Of a stretch of DNA of 17,928 nt, positions 7,154-14,869 are shown one piece after another. The DNA comes from Candidatus Krumholzibacteriia bacterium. Its GTDB lineage: Bacteria; Krumholzibacteriota; Krumholzibacteriia; LZORAL124-64-63. A program made the translations under genes and the position numbers. Below the pieces are notes generated by a model, which saw only the letters and a list, made by a program, of their open reading frames with translations, was not told the origin of the DNA and made no database searches. Each line of letters begins with the position of its first letter. Positions within the stretch are counted from its first letter, which is position 1. The DNA lies in the NCBI GenBank assembly GCA_016744275.1, contig JADGEP010000025.1, positions 1 through 17,928 of the forward strand. The letters run 5' to 3'.

Positions 7154-8585
7154 AACTTTGTCACCATCTGAACAGATTCCGCCAATTGGCCCCCAAGCCT
7201 GGCTCCACTTCGCCGGTGTGGCCGGCAGCGGCATGAGTGCCCTGGCCCAGTACCACGCCCAACAGGGCGGCCTGGCCACCGGCAGCGACCGCGCTTTTGA
7301 CCACCACGAACGGCCCGAAATCCGGGCCTGCCTGCAAGATCTCGACGTGCAATTGCAGGCCCAGGATGGCTCTTTCCTTTTGCTCAATGAGGGCGCCTTT
7401 GCCGGGCGCCAACCCGACGCTGTGGTCGTCAGCACCGCGGTCGAAGACAAGGTCCCGGACGTGAAGGCCGCCAAAGCTGCCGGCATTCCCATTCTGCACC
7501 GCAGCGAATTGCTGGCCCGGTATGTCGCCAGCCACCGCACCATTGCCATCAGCGGCACCAGCGGCAAGTCCACCGTTACGGCCATGGTTTTTGCCATTCT
7601 GCAGGCTGCCGGAAAAGGTCCGGGATTGCTCACCGGTGGTGCCTTGGCCTCCTTGGTCGCCCAAGGGCAGTTGGGCAACGCCTGGGGCCCCACCGCTGCC
7701 ACGGACGGCCCTCCCTGGCTGGTGATTGAGGCCGACGAAAGCGACGGCAGCCTGGTCCGTTACCACCCCTGGGCCGGCGTGGTGCTCAACCTGGGCCTGG
7801 ATCACAAGTCGCCCGCCGAGATCCTGGCCATGTTCACCACTTTCCAGGACAACGTTCAGGGGCCATTGGTGGTGGCGGACGAACCGAATCTGAAAACTCT
7901 CCATGACGGGAATGCGCTCTTTGGCATAGGCCCCGGGCCGGGCACCCGCGCCCTGGACCTGGCCCTGCTACCGGCCGGGGCAACTTTCACCATCGACGGC
8001 GTGGCTTTCCAATTGCAGGTCCCTGGTGCCTACAATGTCTTGAACGCTGCGGCGGCGGTGGCCGTCTGCAGCGCCGCTGGCGTTTCGGCCGAGCAAGCCG
8101 CCTCCGCTCTGGCTGATTTCACTGGTGTGGCGCGACGATTCCAAAGTGTTGGCCGGGCCCGCGACATCGAAGTCATCGACGATTTTGCCCACAACCCGGA
8201 CAAGATCGCCGCCGCTCTCGGCGCCGCCCGCACCCGCACCGAAGGCCGCGTATTAGCTGTGTTTCAGCCACACGGCTACGGCCCGACCCGCTTTCTGCGC
8301 GAGGCCCTGGTCGACACCTTCAGTACGGAACTGCGGCCGCACGATGTGCTCTGGATGCCGGAAATATTCTTCGCCGGAGGAACCGTCACGCGGGACATAT
8401 CGGCAGGGGATTTGATCGAGGAGATTGGGCAACGCCAGCGCGATGCGCGCTTTATCGCCCTAAGGAACGATTTGCCGGCGGCCATAGCCGCCGAAGCCCG
8501 CCCCGGTGATCTGGTGCTGGTGATGGGCGCCCGCGACCCTTCGCTGACTGGTTTTTGCCGCGACATCCTGACCGCCCTGGATTGA
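7140..8585 (+). CDS. MurC/Mpl-type Mur ligase (probable UDP-MurNAc-peptide ligase of wall recycling)
   Basis: A 481-residue ATP-dependent amide ligase if started at the TTG. Domains in order: N-terminal UDP-binding Rossmann domain with HFAGVAGSGMS (23-33) and GSD (48-50); central ATPase with P-loop GTSGKST (139-145) and EADESDGS (197-204), the MurC/Mpl form of the second motif; and a C-terminal domain with RRFQSVG, DDFAHNPDKI and FQPHGYGPTRF. Length suits MurC or Mpl (about 460-490). MurC adds L-Ala to UDP-MurNAc; Mpl re-attaches recycled tripeptide. The P-loop has Ser where MurC usually has His (GTHGKT), so this is a divergent member rather than the housekeeping MurC. It overlaps the YkuD gene by 14 bases, which favours Mpl-like recycling. 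Ligase identity is firm; substrate is inference. Confidence 0.85.
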   Translation: MSSSETLSPSEQIPPIGPQAWLHFAGVAGSGMSALAQYHAQQGGLATGSDRAFDHHERPEIRACLQDLDVQLQAQDGSFLLLNEGAFAGRQPDAVVVSTAVEDKVPDVKAAKAAGIPILHRSELLARYVASHRTIAISGTSGKSTVTAMVFAILQAAGKGPGLLTGGALASLVAQGQLGNAWGPTAATDGPPWLVIEADESDGSLVRYHPWAGVVLNLGLDHKSPAEILAMFTTFQDNVQGPLVVADEPNLKTLHDGNALFGIGPGPGTRALDLALLPAGATFTIDGVAFQLQVPGAYNVLNAAAAVAVCSAAGVSAEQAASALADFTGVARRFQSVGRARDIEVIDDFAHNPDKIAAALGAARTRTEGRVLAVFQPHGYGPTRFLREALVDTFSTELRPHDVLWMPEIFFAGGTVTRDISAGDLIEEIGQRQRDARFIALRNDLPAAIAAEARPGDLVLVMGARDPSLTGFCRDILTALD

Positions 8586-8596
8586 GGCGGTGGAGT

Positions 8597-8974
8597 TTAG
8601 GCCACCTGCGGGGCCAACATCTGAGCCACCACTTCCAGCAATTTCTGGCGGTCCACCGGCTTACTGAAGGTGTTGGCCACACCGAAGCGCCGGGCCCATT
8701 TCAGGTAGTCTTCGGGGTTGATCCGTCCGCCTCCCGAGATGGCGATGATCTTGACGTCTGCGTCCAGGCTTTTCATCTCCATGATCAACTCGATGCCCTC
8801 TTTTTCGGGCATGACGATGTCGGTGATCACCAGATCGATGCTATTGGCGCGATAGGCTGCCAAGGCCTGCACACCATCGCCGGCTTCAACCACGCCGTAG
8901 CCTTCACGCTCCAAAGTGATGCGCAACATGTCCCGGATCTGCTGGTCATCGTCCACGATCAGAATCTTATTCAT
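8597..8974 (-). CDS. Single-domain response regulator (CheY-like receiver)
   Basis: A 125-residue stand-alone receiver domain. Acidic pocket D8-D10, phospho-acceptor D52 in VITDIVMP, the switch Ser at S80 (AISGGG) and the conserved K105 in FSKP are all present, so it should be phosphorylatable. There is no output domain, so it works through protein contact or as a phosphorelay intermediate. It lies 13 bases downstream of the hybrid histidine kinase on the same strand, with a GAGGAG-type ribosome binding site in the gap, so the kinase is its likely phosphodonor. The 3' end is 11 bases from the convergent Mur ligase gene. Confidence 0.94.
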   Translation of the reverse strand: MNKILIVDDDQQIRDMLRITLEREGYGVVEAGDGVQALAAYRANSIDLVITDIVMPEKEGIELIMEMKSLDADVKIIAISGGGRINPEDYLKWARRFGVANTFSKPVDRQKLLEVVAQMLAPQVA

Positions 8975-8987
8975 GCCTCAATCTCCT

Positions 8988-10973
8988 CTATACTGCTGTT
9001 GTCACACTTGTCAATTCTTCGAGAACCTCGCCCAATTCCTTCATGCTGATCGGTTTGAGCAAATGATAGCGGATGCCTGCGGCGCAGGCCTGTTCGTGAA
9101 ATCGTTCGTCGCTGTGGCCAGTGATCAGCACCACCGGCAAGCCGGGCCGGATGGACATCATCTGGGTTCCAATTTCGAAGCCCGTAATATTGGGCATCGA
9201 CTGGTCGGTGACGACCACGTCAAATCGGTCAGGCTGGGCCCGGAATGTTTCCAAGGCCTCGATGCCGCCGGCAAAGCCGGTCACTTGGTAGCCAAAGCGG
9301 GTGATCGCCTTTTCCAGAACATTCAAAACCATGGGTTCATCATCGATCACCAGGACGTGCCCCTGGGCCCCCTTCGCCGCAGACCCCGTGGACACCGGCT
9401 CAGGTGCCTGCGGCGCCACGGCGGTTCTCAAGGGCAATAGAATCGTGAATTCGGTACCCACGCCGGGCTCGCTTTCCACCGAGACGTGCCCCCCGTGATC
9501 AGCAACGATGCCATGCACGGTAGCCAGGCCCAAACCAGTGCCCTCGTGACCCTTTCGGGTCGTAAAATAGGGTTCAAAAATGCGATCCAGCACCGCCGGG
9601 GCGATTCCTCGACCAGAGTCGATCACCCGGATCCGGACCCAGTCTCCCGGTTGCAAATCCTTCAGGGCGCCGCTGCGCTCCTGTTCCGCATCGACCTGGT
9701 CCACGACGATGCGCAAAACTCCAGGCGCGCCGTCCATGGCGTATTGCGCATTGGTGCACAGGTTCAATAGCACCTGGTGAATCTGGTTCGCATCGACCAT
9801 GACCCGACCATCGGGCCCGTTCTGTTGCGTTTCGATCTGGATTGTTGCCGGCAAGGTGGCCCGCACCAGGTCGAGCCCTCCGCCCAGCAGTTCCGCCACT
9901 GAAACCACTTCCCGACAGCCATCGGTGCGGCGACCAAAGGCCAACATCTTTGCCACCAGGGTCGCCGCTCGGTTGCCCGCCCGGGCAATCTCCTGCAACG
10001 GCGTATGGGCCGGATGCTCGCTGGGTATATCGTCCAGGGCCAGGTCCGCGTAGCCCAACAGGGCGTAGAGAATGTTGTTGAAATCGTGGGCGATGCCACC
10101 GGCAAGGGTGCCGACCGCTTCCAACTTCTGGGCTTCGTGGAGGCGTTCCTTGAGGCCCACTTCACGGGTCACGTCCCGCTTGGCCGCCACAAAATGGGTG
10201 ATGCAACCGCATTCGTCGATCACCGGGCTGATCGTGGTGTCCTCGGTGAACAACTCGCCATCCTTGCCCCGATTAACCAACCGTCCGGACCAGACTTCTC
10301 CCTGGGTCAAAGTCTGCCACATTTGCCGATAAAACTCCGCGTCCTGGTGGCCGCTTTTCAGCAGCCGGGGGTTGGTGCCCAGAACGCTCGCTCGCGTGTG
10401 TCCGGTCATGGCGCAAAAGGCGGGATTCACGTACTGGATCTGTCCCTGGGCATCGGTGATGACAATCGCGTCGGCCGCGTGGCTGATGGCCGTCACCAAA
10501 CGCTGGTTTTCCTTGGTCAGGATTTGCCTGCTGGTCGTATCGCGGCAGATGACGATGTCGGTGGTGGCGGCGTTCCAGGCCACTCTTTCGATCCGCACTT
10601 CCACCGGCACCGATTTCCCGACCTGGTCCAGCAGGGTCGACTGCAATGGCATTTCCACCTGATCCTGGGGCGAAAGCGCTTCTACACTGGCCACCACGGC
10701 TCGTAACCGGCCAAACCCGGGCAGAACCTTTTCAAACGGCAAGCCCACCAGCGGATTCTGGTTTCCCGCCGCACAGTTGGCAGCCGCCGCGTTGTGGAAA
10801 ACCACCAATCCGGCTTCATCCACGGCGTAGATGCGGTCGGTAAAACAATCCAGAACCGATGACAGGTTCTGCATATCGACACCCTCGCCGGCGGCAGCAG
10901 AAGCATTTTGCTGCTGCTGTTGGGCCACAAGGATCGGGCCAGGGTCTTTTTTGGGGTCGCAATGGTCTTTCAT
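8988..10973 (-). CDS. Soluble hybrid histidine kinase (PAS-PAS-HisKA-HATPase-REC)
   Basis: A 661-residue protein with no membrane segments. Two PAS domains come first (about 37-150 and 155-272, the second closing with a PAC-like segment). HisKA has the H-box GGIAHDFNN with H296, and the ATPase domain has NLCTNAQYA (N-box, 404-412), DSGRGI (452-457), FEPYFTT (466-472) and GTGLGL (478-483). A C-terminal receiver has D544/D545, acceptor D590, T618 and K640. The AHDFNN class of H-box is common in PAS-rich soluble kinases. The ATG at 10973 is preferred because the upstream in-frame sequence does not resemble any domain, though it has no strong Shine-Dalgarno. An alternative ATG at 10874, with GAGGG just before it, would remove a poly-Gln stretch (18-22). 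With the following receiver gene it could form an H-D-H/D relay. The signal sensed is unknown. Confidence 0.93.
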   Translation of the reverse strand: MKDHCDPKKDPGPILVAQQQQQNASAAAGEGVDMQNLSSVLDCFTDRIYAVDEAGLVVFHNAAAANCAAGNQNPLVGLPFEKVLPGFGRLRAVVASVEALSPQDQVEMPLQSTLLDQVGKSVPVEVRIERVAWNAATTDIVICRDTTSRQILTKENQRLVTAISHAADAIVITDAQGQIQYVNPAFCAMTGHTRASVLGTNPRLLKSGHQDAEFYRQMWQTLTQGEVWSGRLVNRGKDGELFTEDTTISPVIDECGCITHFVAAKRDVTREVGLKERLHEAQKLEAVGTLAGGIAHDFNNILYALLGYADLALDDIPSEHPAHTPLQEIARAGNRAATLVAKMLAFGRRTDGCREVVSVAELLGGGLDLVRATLPATIQIETQQNGPDGRVMVDANQIHQVLLNLCTNAQYAMDGAPGVLRIVVDQVDAEQERSGALKDLQPGDWVRIRVIDSGRGIAPAVLDRIFEPYFTTRKGHEGTGLGLATVHGIVADHGGHVSVESEPGVGTEFTILLPLRTAVAPQAPEPVSTGSAAKGAQGHVLVIDDEPMVLNVLEKAITRFGYQVTGFAGGIEALETFRAQPDRFDVVVTDQSMPNITGFEIGTQMMSIRPGLPVVLITGHSDERFHEQACAAGIRYHLLKPISMKELGEVLEELTSVTTAV

Positions 10974-11073
10974 GGCACGAAATGCAACAATCCCGGTTGA
11001 GTGGGTGAATGGCCTTCTGCTATCAGTAGATATCGTTTGGAAATCTTTAGGTTTTACTAAAAAGTGGGCCAAA

Positions 11074-12327
11074 ATGTCGAAACGCGTCCTGCACATCCTC
11101 AGCCAGCGTCCCAGCCGCACCGGCAGCGGTGTGACCCTCGAGGCCATGGTCCGCCGGGCCAGCCAAGCCGGGCAGGCAGGCCAACGGGGCTGGACCCAGG
11201 CAGTCATCGTTGGCGTGCCCAGCAACGAGGCCCAGCCCGAAGTGGGTGGACTGGCTCAAGAGGCCATCCGGCCGCTGCTTTTCGCCCCAGAAAACGGGAC
11301 TGCAGCCGACCTGGATTTCCCCGTTCCCGGCATGAGCGACGTGATGCCCTACCCCAGCACCGTTTGGTCGCAAATGAGCAACAGACAATTGGAGCGTTAC
11401 CGGGCGGCCTGGCGCCTGCATTTGTCCACGGTGATTGCCGATTTTGCCCCGCACGTGATTCACAGTCATCACATCTGGCTGGTCTCTTCTATGCTGAAGG
11501 ACCTGGCGCCCGGTATTCCCGTTGTCGCGACCTGCCACAGCACGGGGCTACGGCAAATGGAATTGGCGCCCCACCTGGCCGAAGAGGTGCGCCGCGGTTG
11601 CGCCCAACTGGATCACTTCTGCGTGCTGAGGGATGACCATCGTTCGGCCCTGAGCGAGACCCTCGGTGTCGCCTCTCAACGTATCACCGTGATCGGCGCT
11701 GGTTACCGACCCGATCTCTTCCACGGCGCCCCGGCCCCAGCGGCCACCAAACAGGGCCTGCTCTATATCGGCAAATACAGTCATGCCAAAGGGTTGCCCT
11801 GGTTGCTGGACGCCTTCACCAATTTGCTGGCCGACCAACCCCATCTGCGCCTGCACGTCGCTGGCAGCGGCGCTGGGCCCGAGGCCGAAGCTTTGCGCCG
11901 CCGGATGCAGGATCTCGCACCCCAGGTGGTATTGCACGGGCAATTGAACCAGGCGCAGCTCGCGGGCTTGATGCGTGACTGCCAGGTGTGCGTGCTGCCA
12001 TCGTTCTACGAGGGCGTGCCACTGGTGCTGGTGGAAGCCGCGGCCTGCGGTTGTCGCCTGGTGAGCACGGCGTTGCCCGGGGTTGTCGAACGCATCGCGC
12101 CACATTTGGCAGAGCAACTGGAATTGGTCCCGATGCCCCGCCTGCAAGGCCTGGACAAACCGCTTGCCGTGGACCTGCCGCCCTTCGTATCAGCTCTCGA
12201 AGAAGCGATGCGGCGAGCCCTCACCGCCGACACGACCACTGGGCCCACCCCCTCGGCCCTGGAGCCATTCACCTGGGAAACCGTATTTGGGCGGGTGGAA
12301 AAGATTTGGAATGACTTAACCTCATGA
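11074..12327 (+). CDS. GT4-family glycosyltransferase (glycosyl transferases group 1)
   Basis: A 417-residue GT-B fold enzyme. The N-terminal half contains a glycine-rich acceptor-domain loop (SRTGSGVTLEAM, about 14-25) and a VIHSHHIW segment. The C-terminal donor-binding half has LLYIGKYSHAKGLPWLLDA, the start of the group 1 domain, and the EX7E motif in FYEGVPLVLVEAAACG with E313 and E321. These enzymes transfer a sugar from a nucleotide-sugar donor while retaining the anomeric configuration, usually in polysaccharide, lipopolysaccharide or small-glycoside synthesis. There is no signal peptide. It is isolated from other glycan genes here, so donor and acceptor cannot be assigned. A longer in-frame reading back to 10831 overlaps the divergent kinase gene and is not part of the protein. 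The 100 bases to the divergent kinase start must hold its promoter, but I see no convincing boxes. Confidence 0.9.
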   Translation: MSKRVLHILSQRPSRTGSGVTLEAMVRRASQAGQAGQRGWTQAVIVGVPSNEAQPEVGGLAQEAIRPLLFAPENGTAADLDFPVPGMSDVMPYPSTVWSQMSNRQLERYRAAWRLHLSTVIADFAPHVIHSHHIWLVSSMLKDLAPGIPVVATCHSTGLRQMELAPHLAEEVRRGCAQLDHFCVLRDDHRSALSETLGVASQRITVIGAGYRPDLFHGAPAPAATKQGLLYIGKYSHAKGLPWLLDAFTNLLADQPHLRLHVAGSGAGPEAEALRRRMQDLAPQVVLHGQLNQAQLAGLMRDCQVCVLPSFYEGVPLVLVEAAACGCRLVSTALPGVVERIAPHLAEQLELVPMPRLQGLDKPLAVDLPPFVSALEEAMRRALTADTTTGPTPSALEPFTWETVFGRVEKIWNDLTS

Positions 12328-12458
12328 ATAACAACAAATAAGGTTATCTTTACTCAACTTTTTTGCACCTCCGGCCGATATCTGCGGTACACCAACGCCA
12401 GTTTTTGCAAACATCGTGAATCAGCTCGCCCGCCCCTCAGCGGCACCCAAGGACACCC

Positions 12459-13472
12459 ATGATCACCCTCGAAGTGCCTCGAGTTTTTTCTCCCTCGGCG
12501 CAAGCCCACATGCTGCAGGCGCAATGCCAGAACGCCAAGCTCGCGGATTACCCGTGGTTGGGCAGCATGTCTCGCACCGTGACCGTCCCCATGCTGGTTC
12601 TGAACGAAGAGCGGCGCGTCATCAAGGCCAATCAGGTCTTGCTCGATATGTTCCAGCTGCAACACGAATCGCAGATTCTGGGCATGGACCTGGCGATCAA
12701 AGACCCGCAGGATTTCAAACTGCGGGAAGAATTTCTCCAGGTTGACGGGGCCGGATATTGGATCACCACCATTGATGATCTGAGGGACGAAGCCAAACGC
12801 CGGACGTTGGAAAAAGTCTTCCTGCATGACATCCTCAACACCGCCGGTGGCGTGCAGGGCCTGTCCGAAGTCATGGCTGAGGCCGAACCCGGCGACATGG
12901 ACTACCTCACCGGCACGGTGAAACATCTGGCCGACCAGTTGGTCGATGAAATCACCGCCCAGCGGGACTTCCTTTCGGCCGAGCACGGCGACCTGCCGGT
13001 TGACCCCAAGCCGGTCAATGCCGGCGCCCTGGCCAAGATGGTGGTGCAACGGTACCGCAACCATCCGGTCACCGAAGACCGCCAGATGTTGCTCGTGGGC
13101 GAAGACTCGCCCGTGGTGTTTCGCACCGACCCCACAGTGCTTTCGCGGGTGCTGAGCAACATGGTCAAAAACGCCCTCGAAGCCAGCCCCGACGCCACCG
13201 TGATCACGGTGGACTTTGGCAGAAAACCCGGCCTCAAAGGTCCGGGTCAGGTTTGGTTTTCGGTTCACAATCCGGGATTCATCGCTGAAGACATTCAGCC
13301 GTTGGTATTCACCCGCTCTTTTTCCACCAAGGGCGCCGGGCGGGGATTGGGCACCTATGGCATGCGCCTGTTGAGTGAGCGCTTTCTCGGCGGCCGGGTG
13401 GACTTCGAATCCCACCCGACCGCAGGCACGGTCTTCACCGTCACTCTGCCTTTTGACGGGCCTTGTAGATAA
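12459..13472 (+). CDS. Soluble PAS-type sensor histidine kinase with atypical ATPase motif
   Basis: A 337-residue protein without membrane segments. Residues about 42-95 resemble a short PAS domain (VLNEERRVIKANQVLLDMF). The H-box is FLHDILNTAGGVQGL with H123. The ATPase domain has the N-box NMVKNALEAS (234-243) and a clear F/G2 region FTRSFSTKGAGRGLGTYGM (284-302). Where most kinases have DxGxG, this one has VHNPGFI (269-275). From memory, an HNP-type box with FSTKG-x-GRGLGTY occurs in a recognised subgroup of soluble kinases, so this need not mean inactivity. A good AAGGA lies five bases before the ATG. The partner regulator is not adjacent. The 3' end overlaps the convergent TM2 gene by 32 bases. 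Confidence 0.88.
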   Translation: MITLEVPRVFSPSAQAHMLQAQCQNAKLADYPWLGSMSRTVTVPMLVLNEERRVIKANQVLLDMFQLQHESQILGMDLAIKDPQDFKLREEFLQVDGAGYWITTIDDLRDEAKRRTLEKVFLHDILNTAGGVQGLSEVMAEAEPGDMDYLTGTVKHLADQLVDEITAQRDFLSAEHGDLPVDPKPVNAGALAKMVVQRYRNHPVTEDRQMLLVGEDSPVVFRTDPTVLSRVLSNMVKNALEASPDATVITVDFGRKPGLKGPGQVWFSVHNPGFIAEDIQPLVFTRSFSTKGAGRGLGTYGMRLLSERFLGGRVDFESHPTAGTVFTVTLPFDGPCR

Positions 13473-14010
13473 GGTTGCCACCAAAGGCGATCAGCAGCAC
13501 CGGCCACCAATCCTTGATCCAGGACAACGAGACGTCGAAGTTCAAGTCCAGAATGAACAGCACTCCAAAGAGAACCAGCACCACGCCGCCGAACAACGAG
13601 CCGCCCGCTGTGGGCATGGCAAAACTGTCGGGCACGTCTTCGCCGCCCTTGCCGGACTTCACACTGTTGTAGTGCATGGCCCGGCGGTTGGCGTCGATCA
13701 TGTTGAAGATCCAGAAGAAGGCCAGGAAGACCCCGAAGAAGGGCTCCATGCCGTGGATCGAGCCCGAGGCCAAGGCCGCAATGGTGCCCGCGACAATCAG
13801 GATGTTGATGAACCCCTGTTGATAATAGCCCACGTACACCTGGCCAAGGCCCGGCATGCAGCTGAGGATCGAAGCCAGGGCCGGCGACTTGCGCGCCGTG
13901 TTGCGGCGCGGTGCCCGGTCATAGACCTGGTCCGAGTAGGGAACTTGAGGATTCTCCGGAGAGACGCCCTGGGTTGATTCTTGTTGATTTTCGTATTGCG
14001 CGCCGTTCAT
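13441..14010 (-). CDS. TM2-domain-like integral membrane protein of the ECF sigma cluster
   Basis: A 189-residue protein with a hydrophilic N-terminal 40 residues and about four hydrophobic segments (about 43-82, 88-105, 138-156, 168-183). The segment SILSCMPGLGQVYVGYYQQG resembles a TM2 domain, with its G-x-GQ-x-Y-x-G pattern. The C-terminal pair, FGVLFILDLNF followed by WPVLLIAFGG, resembles the small LiaI/LiaF-like membrane modules found near envelope-stress regulators. The start at 14010 is chosen for AGGAG about six bases upstream; a longer frame to 14058 would run back to within 11 bases of the anti-sigma stop codon. It is third in line after the sigma and anti-sigma genes (37-base gap), so it may be part of the same envelope response. 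No enzymatic function can be proposed. Confidence 0.8.
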   Translation of the reverse strand: MNGAQYENQQESTQGVSPENPQVPYSDQVYDRAPRRNTARKSPALASILSCMPGLGQVYVGYYQQGFINILIVAGTIAALASGSIHGMEPFFGVFLAFFWIFNMIDANRRAMHYNSVKSGKGGEDVPDSFAMPTAGGSLFGGVVLVLFGVLFILDLNFDVSLSWIKDWWPVLLIAFGGNLIYKARQKAE

Positions 14011-14047
14011 GGCTCTCTCCTTTTTCGGTTCCACTCTTGTCACTGTA

Positions 14048-14869
14048 CTATGGTCCATCGGTCAATTCAGATTCGTGCCACCATTGGTCCCAGACCGTGC
14101 CCCAGCTGCTCAAGGCGGCCAGGATCTCGTAGCCCACGCCACTCAGGTCCCGCGCCTCGGCCTGGTCGACCAAAGTCTCCCAATGATTGCTCAATTCGTT
14201 GCGGCTGGCGGCCGTGCGGTCGGCCCGTCGGTTCAGTCCATTTTCAAATTTTTGCCAATAATTGCCCGCCTGTTCGTAGCCGGCGTCGACCGTGTTGTCG
14301 GTCCGCACTTCAAGCCAATCGTTGGCCTGAGAAAGAGCGGGCCCCACCACGGGCAAGGTCTGCGGCCCGGCAGTGACCACTTCCAGGGCTTGTCCGGGCA
14401 CCCCTCGCAGTGGTGAACCCGGCAGGCTGGTCAGCAAGACCAACACCACGGTGGCGGCATAAGCGACCTGCAGCGAGAACTCGGGCCGGATGATTCTCTG
14501 CGCCCACCACTGCCCCACGCGATCCATCGCTCCGGCCAGTCCAGTCGGGTGCTCCGAGTGCACCACAGGTTGTGCGGCAGCACTGGTGCGGGCCAGGACT
14601 CCGGCCAAAAACTCGGGCCCGGGCTGAATCTCGGCCATCTGTGGCAGTAGCGGATTCAGCCAGCCCAGGGTGATGGCCAACTCGCGGCAATCGGTGCAGT
14701 GTTCCAGGTGGGCCTGCACCAATTGGCGGTCCATGCCCTCAAGGCGGTCGTCCATCAGGTCCGAAAGCTGCTCTGCGGCCCGGCCACAGGCGCCGCCGGT
14801 GGTGCGGCCCAGGACACCGCCGACAAAAGCGTCGGCGTCAAAATTGGGGAAGTCGCGTTTGTCGGTCAT
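14048..14869 (-). CDS. Membrane-anchored zinc-finger anti-sigma factor
   Basis: A 273-residue protein. Near the N-terminus is an anti-sigma zinc finger, H54-x3-C58-x2-C61 (HLEHCTDC), within a helix-rich DRLEGMDRQLVQAHLEHC region typical of ZAS-domain anti-sigma factors. A single hydrophobic segment (about 133-150, LQVAYAATVVLVLLTSLPG) should place the C-terminal 120 residues outside the cytoplasm. That outer part is rich in Trp, Asn and Gln and has no recognisable domain; it may sense the signal. The start codon overlaps the sigma factor stop in ATGA (14866-14869), the classic coupled sigma/anti-sigma layout, so it should hold the upstream sigma factor inactive until the signal arrives. Confidence 0.9.
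   Translation of the reverse strand: MTDKRDFPNFDADAFVGGVLGRTTGGACGRAAEQLSDLMDDRLEGMDRQLVQAHLEHCTDCRELAITLGWLNPLLPQMAEIQPGPEFLAGVLARTSAAAQPVVHSEHPTGLAGAMDRVGQWWAQRIIRPEFSLQVAYAATVVLVLLTSLPGSPLRGVPGQALEVVTAGPQTLPVVGPALSQANDWLEVRTDNTVDAGYEQAGNYWQKFENGLNRRADRTAASRNELSNHWETLVDQAEARDLSGVGYEILAALSSWGTVWDQWWHESELTDGP

Noticed and set aside
8587..8609. GGTGG/CCACC hairpin between the convergent Mur ligase and receiver genes
   Set aside because: Five base pairs plus a bulged extension, with no T-run on either strand; too weak to call a terminator.
10831..11073. An 81-codon in-frame extension upstream of the glycosyltransferase ATG
   Set aside because: It overlaps the divergent hybrid kinase, its residues (Cys and Ser/Pro runs) are the antisense of that gene, and glycosyltransferase homology begins at MSKRVLHI.
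10974..11225. An N-terminal extension of the hybrid kinase to 11225
   Set aside because: It runs through the divergent intergenic region and antisense into the glycosyltransferase gene, and has no domain similarity.
12317..12364. TAACCT/AGGTTA inverted repeat after the glycosyltransferase, with a T6 run further on
   Set aside because: The loop is 18 bases, the stem is AT-rich and the T-run is 12 bases from the stem. I see no other structure in 12328-12458.
12354..13484. A 376-codon open frame antisense to the second histidine kinase
   Set aside because: It is a shadow of a gene with clear H-box and ATPase motifs, and has no recognisable domain of its own.
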